From contig NZ_JADZ01000004.1 of NCBI RefSeq assembly GCF_000518645.1, positions 310,001 to 374,000 of the forward strand: a DNA stretch of 64,000 nucleotides, in the 5' to 3' direction. A program made the position numbers and the translations under genes. Positions 44,627 through 53,333 of this stretch are shown here, piece by piece. This stretch comes from Curvibacter gracilis ATCC BAA-807. Lineage in GTDB: Bacteria; Pseudomonadota; Gammaproteobacteria; Burkholderiales; Burkholderiaceae_C. The number at the start of each line of letters is the position of its first letter. Within the stretch, counting starts at the first letter, position 1. The notes under the pieces were generated by a model. That model saw nothing but the letters and a program-made list of their open reading frames with translations, was not told where the DNA came from and did no database searches.

Positions 44627-45535
44627 TCAGGTCAGGGCGGGTGCTTCGGGCGCAAAGCCTGCCAGTTCCTGTCGCATCCAGTCGATGAACAAGCGGGCCC
44701 GCACCGGCAGCAGGCGCGCATGGGGGTAGACCACCTGAACGGGGGTGGGCGGGCCTTGAAAGGCCTGCAGCACCTCGACCAGTTCGCCGCGCTGCAGCTC
44801 TGCCGCCACCTGGTAGCTGAAGAAATGCCCGAAGCCGCCGCCCAGCACACAGGCCGCCACAGCCGGCGCGTTGTGGTTGAAGGCGAGTTGGCCCGACACC
44901 TCCACCTCAAACAGCCGGCCGTGCTCCTGGAACGGGCCCCAGGCATTGCGCCCGTCGAGGCGGTGGATGCAATTGGCCTGCTGCAGATCCCGTGGGTGCT
45001 GGGGGCTGCCCACACGGGCCAGGTAAGCCGGGCTGGCCACCACCGGGCGGCGCACTTCGCCCAGGGCGCGCGCCACCAGGGACGAGTCGTCCAGGTGGCC
45101 GATGCGCAAGCCCATGTCAAAGCCTTCTTCGAGCAGGTTCACCACGCGGTCGAGCAGGACCACACGGCATTGCAGCTGAGGGTGCTGCTGCACGAAGCGG
45201 GTCACGGCGGGGGCCACGTGCAGCTGCCCGAACAGCACCGGCGCGGTCACCGTCAGCGTGCCCGTGGGTTGGGTGGCGCCCTCGCGCAGCGCGGCTTCGG
45301 CTTCAGCCACGGCGCCCAGCAGTTGCCGGCAACTGGCCAGGTGCTGGCGTCCGTCGGGCGTGAGCGAGATGCGCCGCGTGCTGCGGTTGAACAGGCGCAC
45401 CCCCAGGTGGGCTTCGTATTGGGCCAGGGTGCGCACCACGGCGGGCAGTGATCCCCCTTGGGCGCGTGCCGCGGCACTCAGGCTGCCGGCATCGGCAATC
45501 TGCACAAAGGTCTGCATGGCCTTGAGCTTGTCCAT
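44627..45535 (-). CDS. LysR family transcriptional regulator
   Basis: A 302-aa regulator. Winged helix [59 protein letters not shown]; effector domain typical of the large AaeR/DmlR-like group ([39 protein letters not shown]). It is divergent from the GST gene at 45646, which it may control. Note GGS in the recognition-helix region where SQ-A-S is more common. Confidence 0.93.
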   Translation of the reverse strand: MDKLKAMQTFVQIADAGSLSAAARAQGGSLPAVVRTLAQYEAHLGVRLFNRSTRRISLTPDGRQHLASCRQLLGAVAEAEAALREGATQPTGTLTVTAPVLFGQLHVAPAVTRFVQQHPQLQCRVVLLDRVVNLLEEGFDMGLRIGHLDDSSLVARALGEVRRPVVASPAYLARVGSPQHPRDLQQANCIHRLDGRNAWGPFQEHGRLFEVEVSGQLAFNHNAPAVAACVLGGGFGHFFSYQVAAELQRGELVEVLQAFQGPPTPVQVVYPHARLLPVRARLFIDWMRQELAGFAPEAPALT

Positions 45536-45645
45536 GGGGTATTCATCCGTTTTATGGAGTAGTGAGATCAATTTTGAAGTATTTATTCAATCGAGTGGAT
45601 TAACCAGAATCCTGTCCTGTTCTCACCCCTCTTCAGGAATCCCCG

Positions 45646-46320
45646 ATGACCTCTTCGATCGCCTCGCCGGACACCGTCGCCTCGTCCTCACTCCACCCGG
45701 CACCCCGCCTGCGCCTGCATCGCATGCGCCTGTCCGGCCATTGCCACCGGGTGGAGCTGTTTCTGTCGCTGCTGGGCCTGCGCTTTGAGGCCATCGACGT
45801 CGATCTGGCGGCGGGTGAACACAAGACGCCGGCCTTTCTGGCCCTCAATCCGCTGGGCCAGGTGCCGGTGCTGCAGGACGGTGAGCTGACACTGCCCGAT
45901 TCCAACGCCATCCTGGTGTACCTGGCGCGCCGGTATGCCGGGCCCGAATGGTGGCCCCAGGATCCCCTGCAACAGGCCCGGCTGCAGCGCTGGTTCAGCA
46001 TCGCGGCCGGCCCGCTGGCCCAGGGTGCGGCAGCGGCCCGCGCCATCGTGCTGTTCAAGCGCCCCTTCTCACCCGAGGGCCCCATCGCCACGGCGCATGC
46101 CCTGCTGGCGGTGATGGAGGCGCACCTGCAAGGGCAGAGCTGGCTGTTGGGTGATCGGGTGTCGCTGGCCGACCTGTCCCTTTACAGCTACACCGAGGCG
46201 GTACCTGAAGGCCAGGTGTCGCTGCAGCCCTACCCGGCGGTGCAGCAATGGCTGCGCAAGGTGGAGGCCTTGCCGGGCTTTGTGCCCATGCCCCGCAGCC
46301 CGGTGGGCCTGCGCGCATGA
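45646..46320 (+). CDS. Glutathione S-transferase family protein
   Basis: A 224-aa GST. The thioredoxin-like N-domain begins LRLHRMRLSGHCHRVELFLSLLGL; FLALNPLGQVPVLQDGELTLPDSNAILVYLARRY is the glutathione-binding block with cis-Pro (QVPVL) and the Asp-Ser pair. The helical C-domain has LLGDRVSLADLSLYSYT. Its stop overlaps the ATG of the next gene (ATGA), so the flavoprotein and GST are coupled. Confidence 0.92.
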   Translation: MTSSIASPDTVASSSLHPAPRLRLHRMRLSGHCHRVELFLSLLGLRFEAIDVDLAAGEHKTPAFLALNPLGQVPVLQDGELTLPDSNAILVYLARRYAGPEWWPQDPLQQARLQRWFSIAAGPLAQGAAAARAIVLFKRPFSPEGPIATAHALLAVMEAHLQGQSWLLGDRVSLADLSLYSYTEAVPEGQVSLQPYPAVQQWLRKVEALPGFVPMPRSPVGLRA

Positions 46321-47312
46321 CTGCCGTCCGCCCACCGGACCCGCTGGAGGCCTTCCACGAAGGCGAGCAAGCCTTGCAACACCAGGTGTCTCCCATGCTG
46401 CGCGAGCGCATGGCCGAGGCGGGTGGGCGGGTGCTGCGCGACCACATGCCCGAGCAGCACCAGCAGTTTTTTGCCCAGCAGCCTTTTGTGGTCACCGGCA
46501 CCGTGGCCGATGACGGTCAGCCCTGGGCCTCGCTGCGGGCTGGGGGCGCGGGCTTCATGCAGGTGCCCGACGCAAGCCACTTGCGCCTGCGCTGGCAGGG
46601 CAGTGGCCTGGCGGGCGACCCCACGGCAGATCATTGGCAGGCGGGGCGGCCCGTGGGCTTGCTGGGCATCGAGCCGGTCACACGTCGGCGCAACCGGCTC
46701 AATGGCCGCATCACCGCCCAGGACGACGACAGCGCCTTGATCGAAGTGGGGCAGAGCTTTGGCAACTGCCCAAAATACATCGTGGCGCGTGAGCTGTTGC
46801 CTCGCCGCGCCGGCAGCGCAAGCCTTGTCGAGCCCGCGCCGATCGAACGGCACAGCGCCCTGAGCTCGCAGGCCCAGGCCCTGGTGGCGCAGGCCGACAC
46901 CTTTTTTGTGGCCACGGCGCACCCGCAAAGCGGCACCAGCAGCGACCCACGCCATGGGGTGGACGTGTCGCACCGCGGCGGCCCGCCGGGCTTTGTGCGG
47001 GTGGATCACCCTGGTCAGCTCAGCGTGCCCGACTTCAGCGGCAACTTCTACTTCAACACCCTGGGCAATCTGTTGCTCGAGCCGCGTGCGGGCCTGCTGT
47101 TCATCGACTTTGAGAGGGGTGATCTGCTGTACGTGCTGGCCCAGGCCCAACTGCTGACCGACGCTGCGGCCTTGCGCGGCTTTGCCGGGGCGCAGCGCGT
47201 GCTGCGCCTGCACCTGAGCCAGGTGCTGCACCTGCGTGGGGCCTGGCCCTGGCACTGGGGCCCACCTCAGGCCTCACCGCATGTGCAGGGTTTGGGGCCC
47301 TGGCGCAGCTGA
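46317..47312 (+). CDS. Pyridoxamine 5'-phosphate oxidase-like FMN-binding protein
   Basis: A 331-aa protein with two split-barrel-like halves. HQQFFAQQPFVVTGTVADDGQPWASLRAGGAGFMQVPD is the first, and ADTFFVATAHPQSGTSSDPRHGVDVSHRGGPPGFVRVD, then PDFSGNFYFNTLGNLLLEPRAGLLFIDF, the second and more canonical. Relatives are often fused to a ferredoxin reductase; that part is absent here. It is coupled to the GST by ATGA. Its 3' end overlaps the convergent LysR gene by 39 bases. Confidence 0.85.
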   Translation: MTAVRPPDPLEAFHEGEQALQHQVSPMLRERMAEAGGRVLRDHMPEQHQQFFAQQPFVVTGTVADDGQPWASLRAGGAGFMQVPDASHLRLRWQGSGLAGDPTADHWQAGRPVGLLGIEPVTRRRNRLNGRITAQDDDSALIEVGQSFGNCPKYIVARELLPRRAGSASLVEPAPIERHSALSSQAQALVAQADTFFVATAHPQSGTSSDPRHGVDVSHRGGPPGFVRVDHPGQLSVPDFSGNFYFNTLGNLLLEPRAGLLFIDFERGDLLYVLAQAQLLTDAAALRGFAGAQRVLRLHLSQVLHLRGAWPWHWGPPQASPHVQGLGPWRS

Positions 47313-48224
47313 GCCCAGGGCCGGCACCACGGCCTGCCACGGAGGGTTGGCAAAGCGCAGCACCAGCTCATCCAGCAAGGCGCGCACGGCGGGCGACAAC
47401 TGCCGGCGCGAGGGGTACAGGGCCTGGATGGTGAGGGTGGGCAGCTGCCAGTCGGGCAGCACGGTGTGCAGCCGGCCGGCGGCCAGTTCGGCGTGCACCA
47501 GGTAGGTGGGCAGCAGGGCGATGCCGGCGCCGGCCAAGGTGGCCTGCATGAGGGCGGTGGCCTCGTTGGCGCTGAAGTACGCGGCCACCGCCACCTCGCG
47601 GGTCTCGGCGCCGCGCGACAGGCGCCACACATGTTTGCCGAAGTTGGCATAGCTCAGGCAGCGGTGTCGGCCCAGGTCTTCGGGTTGCTCGGGCCGGCCC
47701 TGGCGGGCCAGGTAGGCCGGGGCGGCCACCAGGTGCGATTCGCAGGGCGCCAGCGGGCGTGCAATCAGCATGGGGTCGGGGTCGCTGCTGATGCGGATGG
47801 CCAGGTCCACCCGGGCTTCGACCAGGTTGAGCGCCGCCTCGCTGGCGTTGAGGTCGATCTTGAGCTGCGGGTGCCGGCTCAGAAAGTCGGTCAGCATGGC
47901 CGCCAATTGCGCGTAGGCCAGCGACACGCTGCAGGTCACGCGCAACAGGCCGCGCAAGGTGTCGCCGTGGGTGTCTGTCTCTTCCTGCAGGCTGTCGGCC
48001 AGGGCCAGCATCTGCTGGCAGCGGCGCAGGCAGTTCTCGCCCGCATCGGTGAGGGTCACCTGGCGGGTGGTGCGTTGCAGCAGGCGGGCACCCAGCCATT
48101 GCTCCAGCTCGCCCACATGGCGCGTGACCATCGAGCGTGACATCTCCAGCGTCTCGGCGGCGGCGCTGAAGCTGCCGGCCGTGGCCACCTCGGCAAACAC
48201 GCGCATGGCGGTGAGTCGGTCCAT
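47274..48224 (-). CDS. LysR family transcriptional regulator
   Basis: A 316-aa regulator. Winged helix MDRLTAMRVFAEVATAGSFSAAAETLEMSRSMVTRHVGELEQWLGARLLQRTTRQVTLT; effector domain with LLRVTCSVSLAYAQLA and VDLAIRISSDPDPMLIARPLAP. It is divergent from the metallo-beta-lactamase-fold gene, with an 8-bp-armed inverted repeat in between. Confidence 0.93.
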   Translation of the reverse strand: MDRLTAMRVFAEVATAGSFSAAAETLEMSRSMVTRHVGELEQWLGARLLQRTTRQVTLTDAGENCLRRCQQMLALADSLQEETDTHGDTLRGLLRVTCSVSLAYAQLAAMLTDFLSRHPQLKIDLNASEAALNLVEARVDLAIRISSDPDPMLIARPLAPCESHLVAAPAYLARQGRPEQPEDLGRHRCLSYANFGKHVWRLSRGAETREVAVAAYFSANEATALMQATLAGAGIALLPTYLVHAELAAGRLHTVLPDWQLPTLTIQALYPSRRQLSPAVRALLDELVLRFANPPWQAVVPALGSAAPGPQTLHMR

Positions 48225-48251
48225 GATTTGGTCGATTTGTGCAACAGATAT

Positions 48252-48277
48252 GCGCAGATTATCGGGTTTATCTGCGC
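48252..48277. promoter_or_regulatory. Inverted repeat between LysR gene and its divergent neighbour
   Basis: GCGCAGAT (48252-48259) and ATCTGCGC (48270-48277), perfect arms around a 10-base spacer. It is 28 bp from the LysR ATG and 52 bp from the divergent gene. This is a candidate LysR binding site. Confidence 0.6.
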
Positions 48278-48329
48278 GTTTTACGAAACTAAACTTCACC
48301 CCATCGCAACCCAACCTCAGGACCTCACC

Positions 48330-49193
48330 ATGTTCCGCACCACCGTCATCGCCGCCACCGTGTCCCTGGCTTTTGCCGCCGCCGCCCAGGCCGAGCCCTT
48401 GCAGCTGCAGGTCTACAACGCCGGTCCGAACAGTTTCAACGTCAACTCCACTCTGGTCTATGGCGCCAAGGAGGCGGTGGTCATCGACGGCGGCTTCACC
48501 CGCTCTGATGCTCTGCGCATCGCCGCCAATGTGCTCGACTCGGGCCGCCAGCTCAAGACCATCGTGGTCAGCCAGGCGGATCCCGACTACTACTTCGGTG
48601 TGGAAACGCTGAAGACCTTCTTCCCGGCCGCCGAAGTGGTGGCCACCCCGGCCGTGCTGGAGAAGATCCAGGCCAAGCTGGCCGGCAAACTGGCCTACTG
48701 GGGCCCCAAGATGGGCGCCAACGCCCCGGTCACCCCGGTGCTGCCCAAGGCCTTGCAGGGCAACAGTCTGAGCGTGGATGGCGAAGTCATCGAGCTGCGT
48801 GGCACCCAAGGCCTGCTGGCGCACCGCCCCTATGTGTGGATCCCCTCGATCAAGACCATCACCGGCGCCCTGGGGGTGTTCGGCCAGATGCACGTCTGGA
48901 CGGCTGACACACAGACCGTGGCCGAGCGTGCCGCCTGGGTCGCCCAACTGGACGAAATGGCCGCCCTGAAGCCCGAGGTGGTGGTGCCCGGCCACATGGC
49001 AGCGGCCACCCCGCTGACCGCGGCCAACCTGAGCTTCACCAGCGCCTACCTCAAGACCTTTGAGCAGCAACTGGCCAAGGGTGCCAACAGTGCGGCGGTG
49101 GTGCAGGGCATGAACCAGGCCTATCCGGGCCTGCCTGGTGCCATGTCGCTGGACCTGGGCGCCAAGGTCAACAAGGGCGAAATGAAGTGGTAA
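48330..49193 (+). CDS. Exported metallo-beta-lactamase-fold protein lacking the HxHxDH motif
   Basis: A 287-aa protein with signal peptide (about 1-22). The MBL fold is suggested by NSFNVNSTLVYGAKEAVVIDGGFTRSDALRIAANVL and the closing VVPGHMA. At the place of the zinc motif it reads VVSQADPDYYFGVE: all three motif His are absent, while the Asp, Tyr and Gly pattern keeps a relic of TH-H-DHxGG. A normal hydrolase function is doubtful. AGGA lies eight bases before the ATG. It is divergent from a LysR regulator and followed by a DsbA-like gene. Confidence 0.82.
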   Translation: MFRTTVIAATVSLAFAAAAQAEPLQLQVYNAGPNSFNVNSTLVYGAKEAVVIDGGFTRSDALRIAANVLDSGRQLKTIVVSQADPDYYFGVETLKTFFPAAEVVATPAVLEKIQAKLAGKLAYWGPKMGANAPVTPVLPKALQGNSLSVDGEVIELRGTQGLLAHRPYVWIPSIKTITGALGVFGQMHVWTADTQTVAERAAWVAQLDEMAALKPEVVVPGHMAAATPLTAANLSFTSAYLKTFEQQLAKGANSAAVVQGMNQAYPGLPGAMSLDLGAKVNKGEMKW

Positions 49194-49235
49194 GCCGCTG
49201 AGCAGCCACTGATCGATCACCTCAACCAGTCAAAC

Positions 49236-49901
49236 ATGCCGCAGTACCCCATGAGCCAGTCCGCCCCCGTCCAGGTCCGCTATTTCTTTGACCCGCTGTG
49301 CGGCTGGTGCTATGGCGCGGTGCCAGCCCTCAAGGTGTTGCAGGGCCAGCCCGACATCGGCTTGAGCCTGGCTCCCGTGGGGCTGTTTGCCGACGAGGCG
49401 GCACGCCCCATGGACAGTGGCATGGCCGCCTATGCCTGGGCCAATGACCAGCGCATCCAGGCCCTGACGGGGCAGGTGTTCAGCCCCGCCTACCGCGAGC
49501 AGGTGCTGGGCGACCCCACGCGGAACTTTGATTCCGGGCCCGCGACCCGGGCCCTGAGTGCCGTGCAGATCACCGCCCCCGGGCGCGAACTGGAGGCCCT
49601 GCACGCCCTGCAGCATGCCCGCTATGTGGAAGGCCTGGCCACCAGTGACGCTGCGGTGGTGGTCGCCTTGCTCAATCGCCTGGGCCTGCAGGCTGCGGCC
49701 CAGGCCTTGCAGGCCGGCGACGCCGGCCTGTTGGCCCACGCCCGTGAGCGCATGCAAAAAGCCCGCAGTGCCTGGCAGCAACTGGGGCTTCAAGGGGTGC
49801 CGGCCCTGCAGGTGCAGGCAGCGGGTGGCTCAAGGGTGGTGACGGGGCAGGTGTTGTATGGCGCACCGGAGGCCTTGCTCAGCCTGGTGCGCGGGCACTG
49901 A
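49236..49901 (+). CDS. DsbA family thioredoxin-fold protein (CGWC)
   Basis: A 221-aa cytoplasmic protein with FDPLCGWCYGAVPAL, the FrnE/DsbA-type active site (Cys-Gly-Trp-Cys). A helical insert and the closing QGVPALQV, with cis-Pro, complete the fold. There is no signal peptide, unlike true periplasmic DsbA. The ATG at 49236 or 49251 could be the start. It sits 42 bases after the MBL-fold gene and is possibly co-transcribed. Confidence 0.88.
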   Translation: MPQYPMSQSAPVQVRYFFDPLCGWCYGAVPALKVLQGQPDIGLSLAPVGLFADEAARPMDSGMAAYAWANDQRIQALTGQVFSPAYREQVLGDPTRNFDSGPATRALSAVQITAPGRELEALHALQHARYVEGLATSDAAVVVALLNRLGLQAAAQALQAGDAGLLAHARERMQKARSAWQQLGLQGVPALQVQAAGGSRVVTGQVLYGAPEALLSLVRGH

Positions 49902-49927
49902 AGCCCGCTGCCGTCTTGATCGGTCGC

Positions 49928-50260
49928 CTACCAGGCGGTCAGCCGAAAGTCGTTTTCAAAGCGGGCGTCAAAATCGCGCTCGCTGATGTGGTTGATGCGT
50001 GCGTCGCACTGGCTGGGCAGGGCCACACTGCGGCGGCGCACATACACCACGCAGCCCAGCAGACGCCACACCACCAGCCGCTCTTCACGTGGTTCGGGAA
50101 ACGCCTCCTGATTCGGGGCCTCCAGGAAGTCGCGGTAGCGCAGCTCGGCGGTCAGCCAGCCCACACGCCGGCTGCGCACCGTGCGATAGCGCCCCAGGTG
50201 GAGGTGGCGCCGCCAGGCCATCAGCAAGGCCAGGCCCAAGAGTGCCAGCAGATAAGTCAT
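49928..50260 (-). CDS. Small membrane-anchored hypothetical protein (110 aa)
   Basis: Unrecognised. An N-terminal hydrophobic helix (MTYLLALLGLALLMAW) is followed by a basic stretch and a soluble domain (YRDFLEAPNQEAFPEPREERLVVW, then a second hydrophobic patch LLGCVVYVRRR). The ribosome site AAAGGAGG eight bases before the ATG is the best in the window, so strong translation is expected. It is divergent from the MarR gene. Confidence 0.65.
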   Translation of the reverse strand: MTYLLALLGLALLMAWRRHLHLGRYRTVRSRRVGWLTAELRYRDFLEAPNQEAFPEPREERLVVWRLLGCVVYVRRRSVALPSQCDARINHISERDFDARFENDFRLTAW

Positions 50261-50323
50261 TGTTCTAACCTCCTTTCGAGGTGGAGCTTGAGGGGTGCCG
50301 CATCGGATGCGATGCAATCAGTG

Positions 50324-50343
50324 TAAACAGTATATATAGTTTA
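50324..50343. promoter_or_regulatory. AT-rich palindrome, candidate MarR operator
   Basis: TAAAC and GTTTA arms (50324-50328, 50339-50343) surround an alternating AT core. It lies between the divergent small membrane gene and marR, in an otherwise GC-rich region, and may overlap promoter -10 elements. Confidence 0.45.
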
Positions 50344-50426
50344 TACGGTTAGCTTTGTGCAGGGTTTTCATGGACAGGCGCCGCCGTGTCGGGCGGGCAT
50401 CTGGCCGGCGCTACACTTGCCGCGGT

Positions 50427-50903
50427 ATGCCCAGCACACGTGTTTCTGACCCCACCGGCCCCGGCCACCTTGATCACCATCGGCTCACCCGCCTGCTGGG
50501 TTACCAGCTGGCGCAGGCGTCCATCCCCACCAACCGGCTCTTCAAGGCGAACATCGAGGCCCCATGCCAGCTCAACAAGCTGGAGTTCAGCCTGCTGATG
50601 TTGGTGGCCTCCAATGAACATGTGACGCCCAAGCGCCTGTCGGTGGCCATGAACGTGCCTGGCCCCAACCTCACGCTGCTGCTGGGGCGGCTCGAAGAGC
50701 GCGGCCTGCTGCAGCGCGAGCGCAGCGAGACCGATCGGCGCGTGCAGCACCTGCGCCTCACACCGGCCGGCGAGGCGCTGGTACAAAAGCTGGAGACCAT
50801 CATCGACCGCATGGAGGCCGACCTGCTGAGCCACCTCAGCCCCGGTGAGCGCACCCTGCTGTTCGAACTGCTGACCAAGGTGGCGGCCCACCGCAAAGTC
50901 TGA
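50427..50903 (+). CDS. MarR family transcriptional regulator
   Basis: A 158-aa regulator. Winged helix: LNKLEFSLLMLVASNEHVTPKRLSVAMNVPGPNLTLLLGRLEERGLLQRERSETDRRVQHLRLTPAG, with the DxRxxxLxLT wing. A helical dimer tail follows. The ATG at 50427 is chosen; the frame opens earlier at 50355. A cytochrome c gene follows after 11 bases. Confidence 0.9.
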   Translation: MPSTRVSDPTGPGHLDHHRLTRLLGYQLAQASIPTNRLFKANIEAPCQLNKLEFSLLMLVASNEHVTPKRLSVAMNVPGPNLTLLLGRLEERGLLQRERSETDRRVQHLRLTPAGEALVQKLETIIDRMEADLLSHLSPGERTLLFELLTKVAAHRKV

Positions 50904-50914
50904 AAGCCCGGGTC

Positions 50915-51292
50915 TTGATCCAACGTCTCCGTCATTTCTGGCCTGTGGCACTGGGCAGCCTGTTGGCACTGGGCTTGGCCGGGCTGTTGTGGGTGGCCTT
51001 TGGCGATGCGGCGGGTGAGGCACCCAACCCGGGTCTGGCCCTGGCGCGTGGCCACGGTTGCCTGTCTTGTCACGGCCTGGTGCACAAGCAGGTGGGGCCC
51101 GGGTATGCCCAGGTGGCGCAACGCTACCGGGGCGACCCGGAGGCGCCCGAGCGGCTGGCGGCGATCATCCGCGCCGGCTCGGTGGGGCGTTGGGGCCGCG
51201 TGATCATGCCGCGCCAGCCCGGTGTCACCGAGGCCGAGGCCCACCAACTGGCGGCCTGGGTGCTGTCTCAGGGCGAGCCGGAGACCCGCTGA
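50915..51292 (+). CDS. Small class I c-type cytochrome
   Basis: A 125-aa heme protein. The N-terminal membrane anchor or signal is FWPVALGSLLALGLAGLLWV. GCLSCHG is the heme-c CxxCH site (Cys about 47); VIMPRQPGVTEAEAHQLAAWVLS holds the axial Met in the c551/c552 style. The start is a TTG at 50915 (a GTG ten codons in is the alternative). It lies just behind marR, presumably on the same transcript. Likely electron carrier in the periplasm. Confidence 0.85.
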   Translation: MIQRLRHFWPVALGSLLALGLAGLLWVAFGDAAGEAPNPGLALARGHGCLSCHGLVHKQVGPGYAQVAQRYRGDPEAPERLAAIIRAGSVGRWGRVIMPRQPGVTEAEAHQLAAWVLSQGEPETR

Positions 51293-51462
51293 GCCCCTTG
51301 GCATGTTGACTGGCTGCCTGCGCTCGCGCAGGGAGTCCGGACGGGCCACGTCTTCGTCATTTGAGCGCTGATCGCGCGGTGTGCGCGCTGATGGCCGCGT
51401 GCGTGCATTCATCCCCTGGCCAGCCGCCTTTTTCTTCGTGTATTCCCTAGTCATGCCTCCGA

Positions 51463-51487
51463 AACTAATTACATACAGTAATTAGTT
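51463..51487. promoter_or_regulatory. Perfect 25-bp inverted repeat upstream of tannase gene
   Basis: AACTAATTAC-ATACA-GTAATTAGTT, ten perfect base pairs per arm, 63 bp before the esterase ATG. It stands out in the 258-base non-coding gap 51293-51550. This is a strong operator candidate. Confidence 0.65.
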
Positions 51488-51550
51488 GAGTGGCCCATAA
51501 AGGTCAATCAGGCGATAAAACTGCAATAAAGCCCACGAGGAGACTTCAAT

Positions 51551-53287
51551 ATGCTTAAAAATTCAAACCATTCAGGCGGCTGGTACTTGCTGCCCGTCAG
51601 CCTGGCGGCGGCCCTGCTGTCGGCTTGTGGCGGTGGGGGTGGCGGGGTGGTGATTCCCCAACTGGGCGCCGCCACAGGTGCCAGCCTGTCCGGCACCTGC
51701 GAGGCCTTGGCCAGCAAGTTGGGCGCCCTGCAGAACACAGCCATCACGGGCACCAGCACGGTGGCCGCCGGCACGCTCACGGTGGCGGGCCAGGCCGTGC
51801 CGGCGCACTGCCTGGTCACCGGCAAGATGAATCAGCGCGTGAGTGCCGTCGACGGGCAGACCTATGCCATCGGCTTCGAGATGCGCCTGCCGGTCAACTG
51901 GAACGGGCGCTTTTTCTACCAGGCCAACGGCGGCACCGACGGCAATGTGTTGACCGCCACCGGTGGCTTCGGCGGCGGCCCGCAGACCCATGCTCTGTTG
52001 CAAGGCTTTGCGGTGTTGAGTTCGGACGCCGGCCACACCGCAGCCCAGAACCCCACGTTCGGCATCGACCCCCAGGCCCGTCTCGACTATGGCTACCAGG
52101 CGGTAGGAAAACTCACCCCCATGGCCAAGAACGTGATCCAGCTGGCCTATGGCAAGGGCCCCGATCGGTCCTACCTGGGGGGCTGCTCCAACGGCGGTCG
52201 ACACACCCTTGTCGGGGCGGCACGCTACAGCGACCAGTACGACGGCTTTCTGGCCGGAGCCCCCGGCTACAACCTGCCCAAGGCGGCGGTGCGCAGCATC
52301 TACCGTGGCCAGCAATACGCCAGCCTGGTCACCGCAGGCAGTGACCCCAGCACACCGGCCGGTTTGGGCACCGCCTACACCACCGCCGAGCGCACCCTGG
52401 TGTCCAAGGCGGTGCTGGCCAAGTGCGATGCACTCGACGGCGCCACCGACGGCCTGATCCAGGACACCAAGGCCTGCCAAAGCGCCTTCAACATCGCCAC
52501 CGACGTGCCCACCTGCTCTGGCAGCCGCGACGGCACCTGCCTGAGCGCAGCGCAAAAGACGGCCGTGGCCAACATCTTCAAAGGACCCAGCACCAGTGCC
52601 GGCGCTGCGGTGTACAACAGCTTTCCGTTCGACAGCGGGCACGGTGGTGCCGGGGTGGCCTTCTGGGAGTTCACGGCGCCATTGGTGCTGGATTCGGGCG
52701 CCGTGGGCCTGATCTTCAAGACCCCGCCCGAGACCGCAGCCACCTTCAACGGGCCGGCCTTCACACTGGGGGCCAACATCGACACCCTGGTGGCCCAGAT
52801 CAACGCCACCAACAGCACCTACACCGAGTCGGGCATGAGCTTCATGACGCCGCCCAAACCCACCGACCTGTCGGCGGTGAAGAACCGGGGCGCCAAGGTG
52901 ATGGTCTACCACGGCGTGAGCGACCCGATCTTCTCGGTCAATGACACCGTGGCCTTGATCGACGGCCTGAACGCCGCCAACGGAGGCGATGCCACCAACT
53001 TCGCCCGCCTGTTCCGCGTGCCGGGCATGAACCACTGCTCCGGTGGCCCGGCCACCGACCAGTTCGACATGATCACCCCGCTGGTGGCCTGGGTCGAGCA
53101 AGGCCAGGCGCCCGATCAGGTGGTGGCCACGGCCCGGGGTGCCGGCAACGCGGGCGGCGTGAACGCCGATGTGCCCAGCACCTGGTCGGCCACGCGCACA
53201 CGGCCTTTGTGTGTCTACCCCAAGGTGGCGCGCTACAAGGGCTCGGGCGACATCGAGTCGGCGGCCAACTTCAGCTGCCAGCTTTGA
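51551..53287 (+). CDS. Tannase/feruloyl esterase family lipoprotein (canonical)
   Basis: A 578-aa secreted lipoprotein (lipobox LLSAC, Cys about 26, then a Gly run) hydrolysing galloyl, feruloyl or similar esters. Alpha/beta-hydrolase with the CS-D-HC pattern of tannases: GGCSNGGRH (nucleophile Ser preceded by Cys), VSDPIFS (Asp), and MNHCSGGPATD (His followed by Cys). FEMRLPVNWNGRFFYQANGGTDG and TRPLCVYPKVARYKGSGDIESAANFSC are further family blocks. Upstream is the 25-bp palindrome; downstream a LysR gene on the other strand. Confidence 0.92.
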   Translation: MLKNSNHSGGWYLLPVSLAAALLSACGGGGGGVVIPQLGAATGASLSGTCEALASKLGALQNTAITGTSTVAAGTLTVAGQAVPAHCLVTGKMNQRVSAVDGQTYAIGFEMRLPVNWNGRFFYQANGGTDGNVLTATGGFGGGPQTHALLQGFAVLSSDAGHTAAQNPTFGIDPQARLDYGYQAVGKLTPMAKNVIQLAYGKGPDRSYLGGCSNGGRHTLVGAARYSDQYDGFLAGAPGYNLPKAAVRSIYRGQQYASLVTAGSDPSTPAGLGTAYTTAERTLVSKAVLAKCDALDGATDGLIQDTKACQSAFNIATDVPTCSGSRDGTCLSAAQKTAVANIFKGPSTSAGAAVYNSFPFDSGHGGAGVAFWEFTAPLVLDSGAVGLIFKTPPETAATFNGPAFTLGANIDTLVAQINATNSTYTESGMSFMTPPKPTDLSAVKNRGAKVMVYHGVSDPIFSVNDTVALIDGLNAANGGDATNFARLFRVPGMNHCSGGPATDQFDMITPLVAWVEQGQAPDQVVATARGAGNAGGVNADVPSTWSATRTRPLCVYPKVARYKGSGDIESAANFSCQL

Positions 53288-53294
53288 AGCAGGC

Positions 53295-53325
53295 GGCCGG
53301 GGCACCCTTTCAGGCGTGCCCGGCC
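53295..53325. terminator. Hairpin between convergent tannase and LysR genes
   Basis: GGCCGGGGCA (53295-53304) pairs with TGCCCGGCC (53317-53325) with one bulged G. There is no T run. Located between two convergent stops, so possibly a bidirectional terminator. Confidence 0.45.
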
Positions 53326-53333
53326 TTCCGCCG

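Noticed and set aside
48330..49193. Beta-lactamase or quorum-quenching lactonase call
   Set aside because: The metal-binding HxHxDH motif is absent, so a named hydrolase activity would be unsupported.
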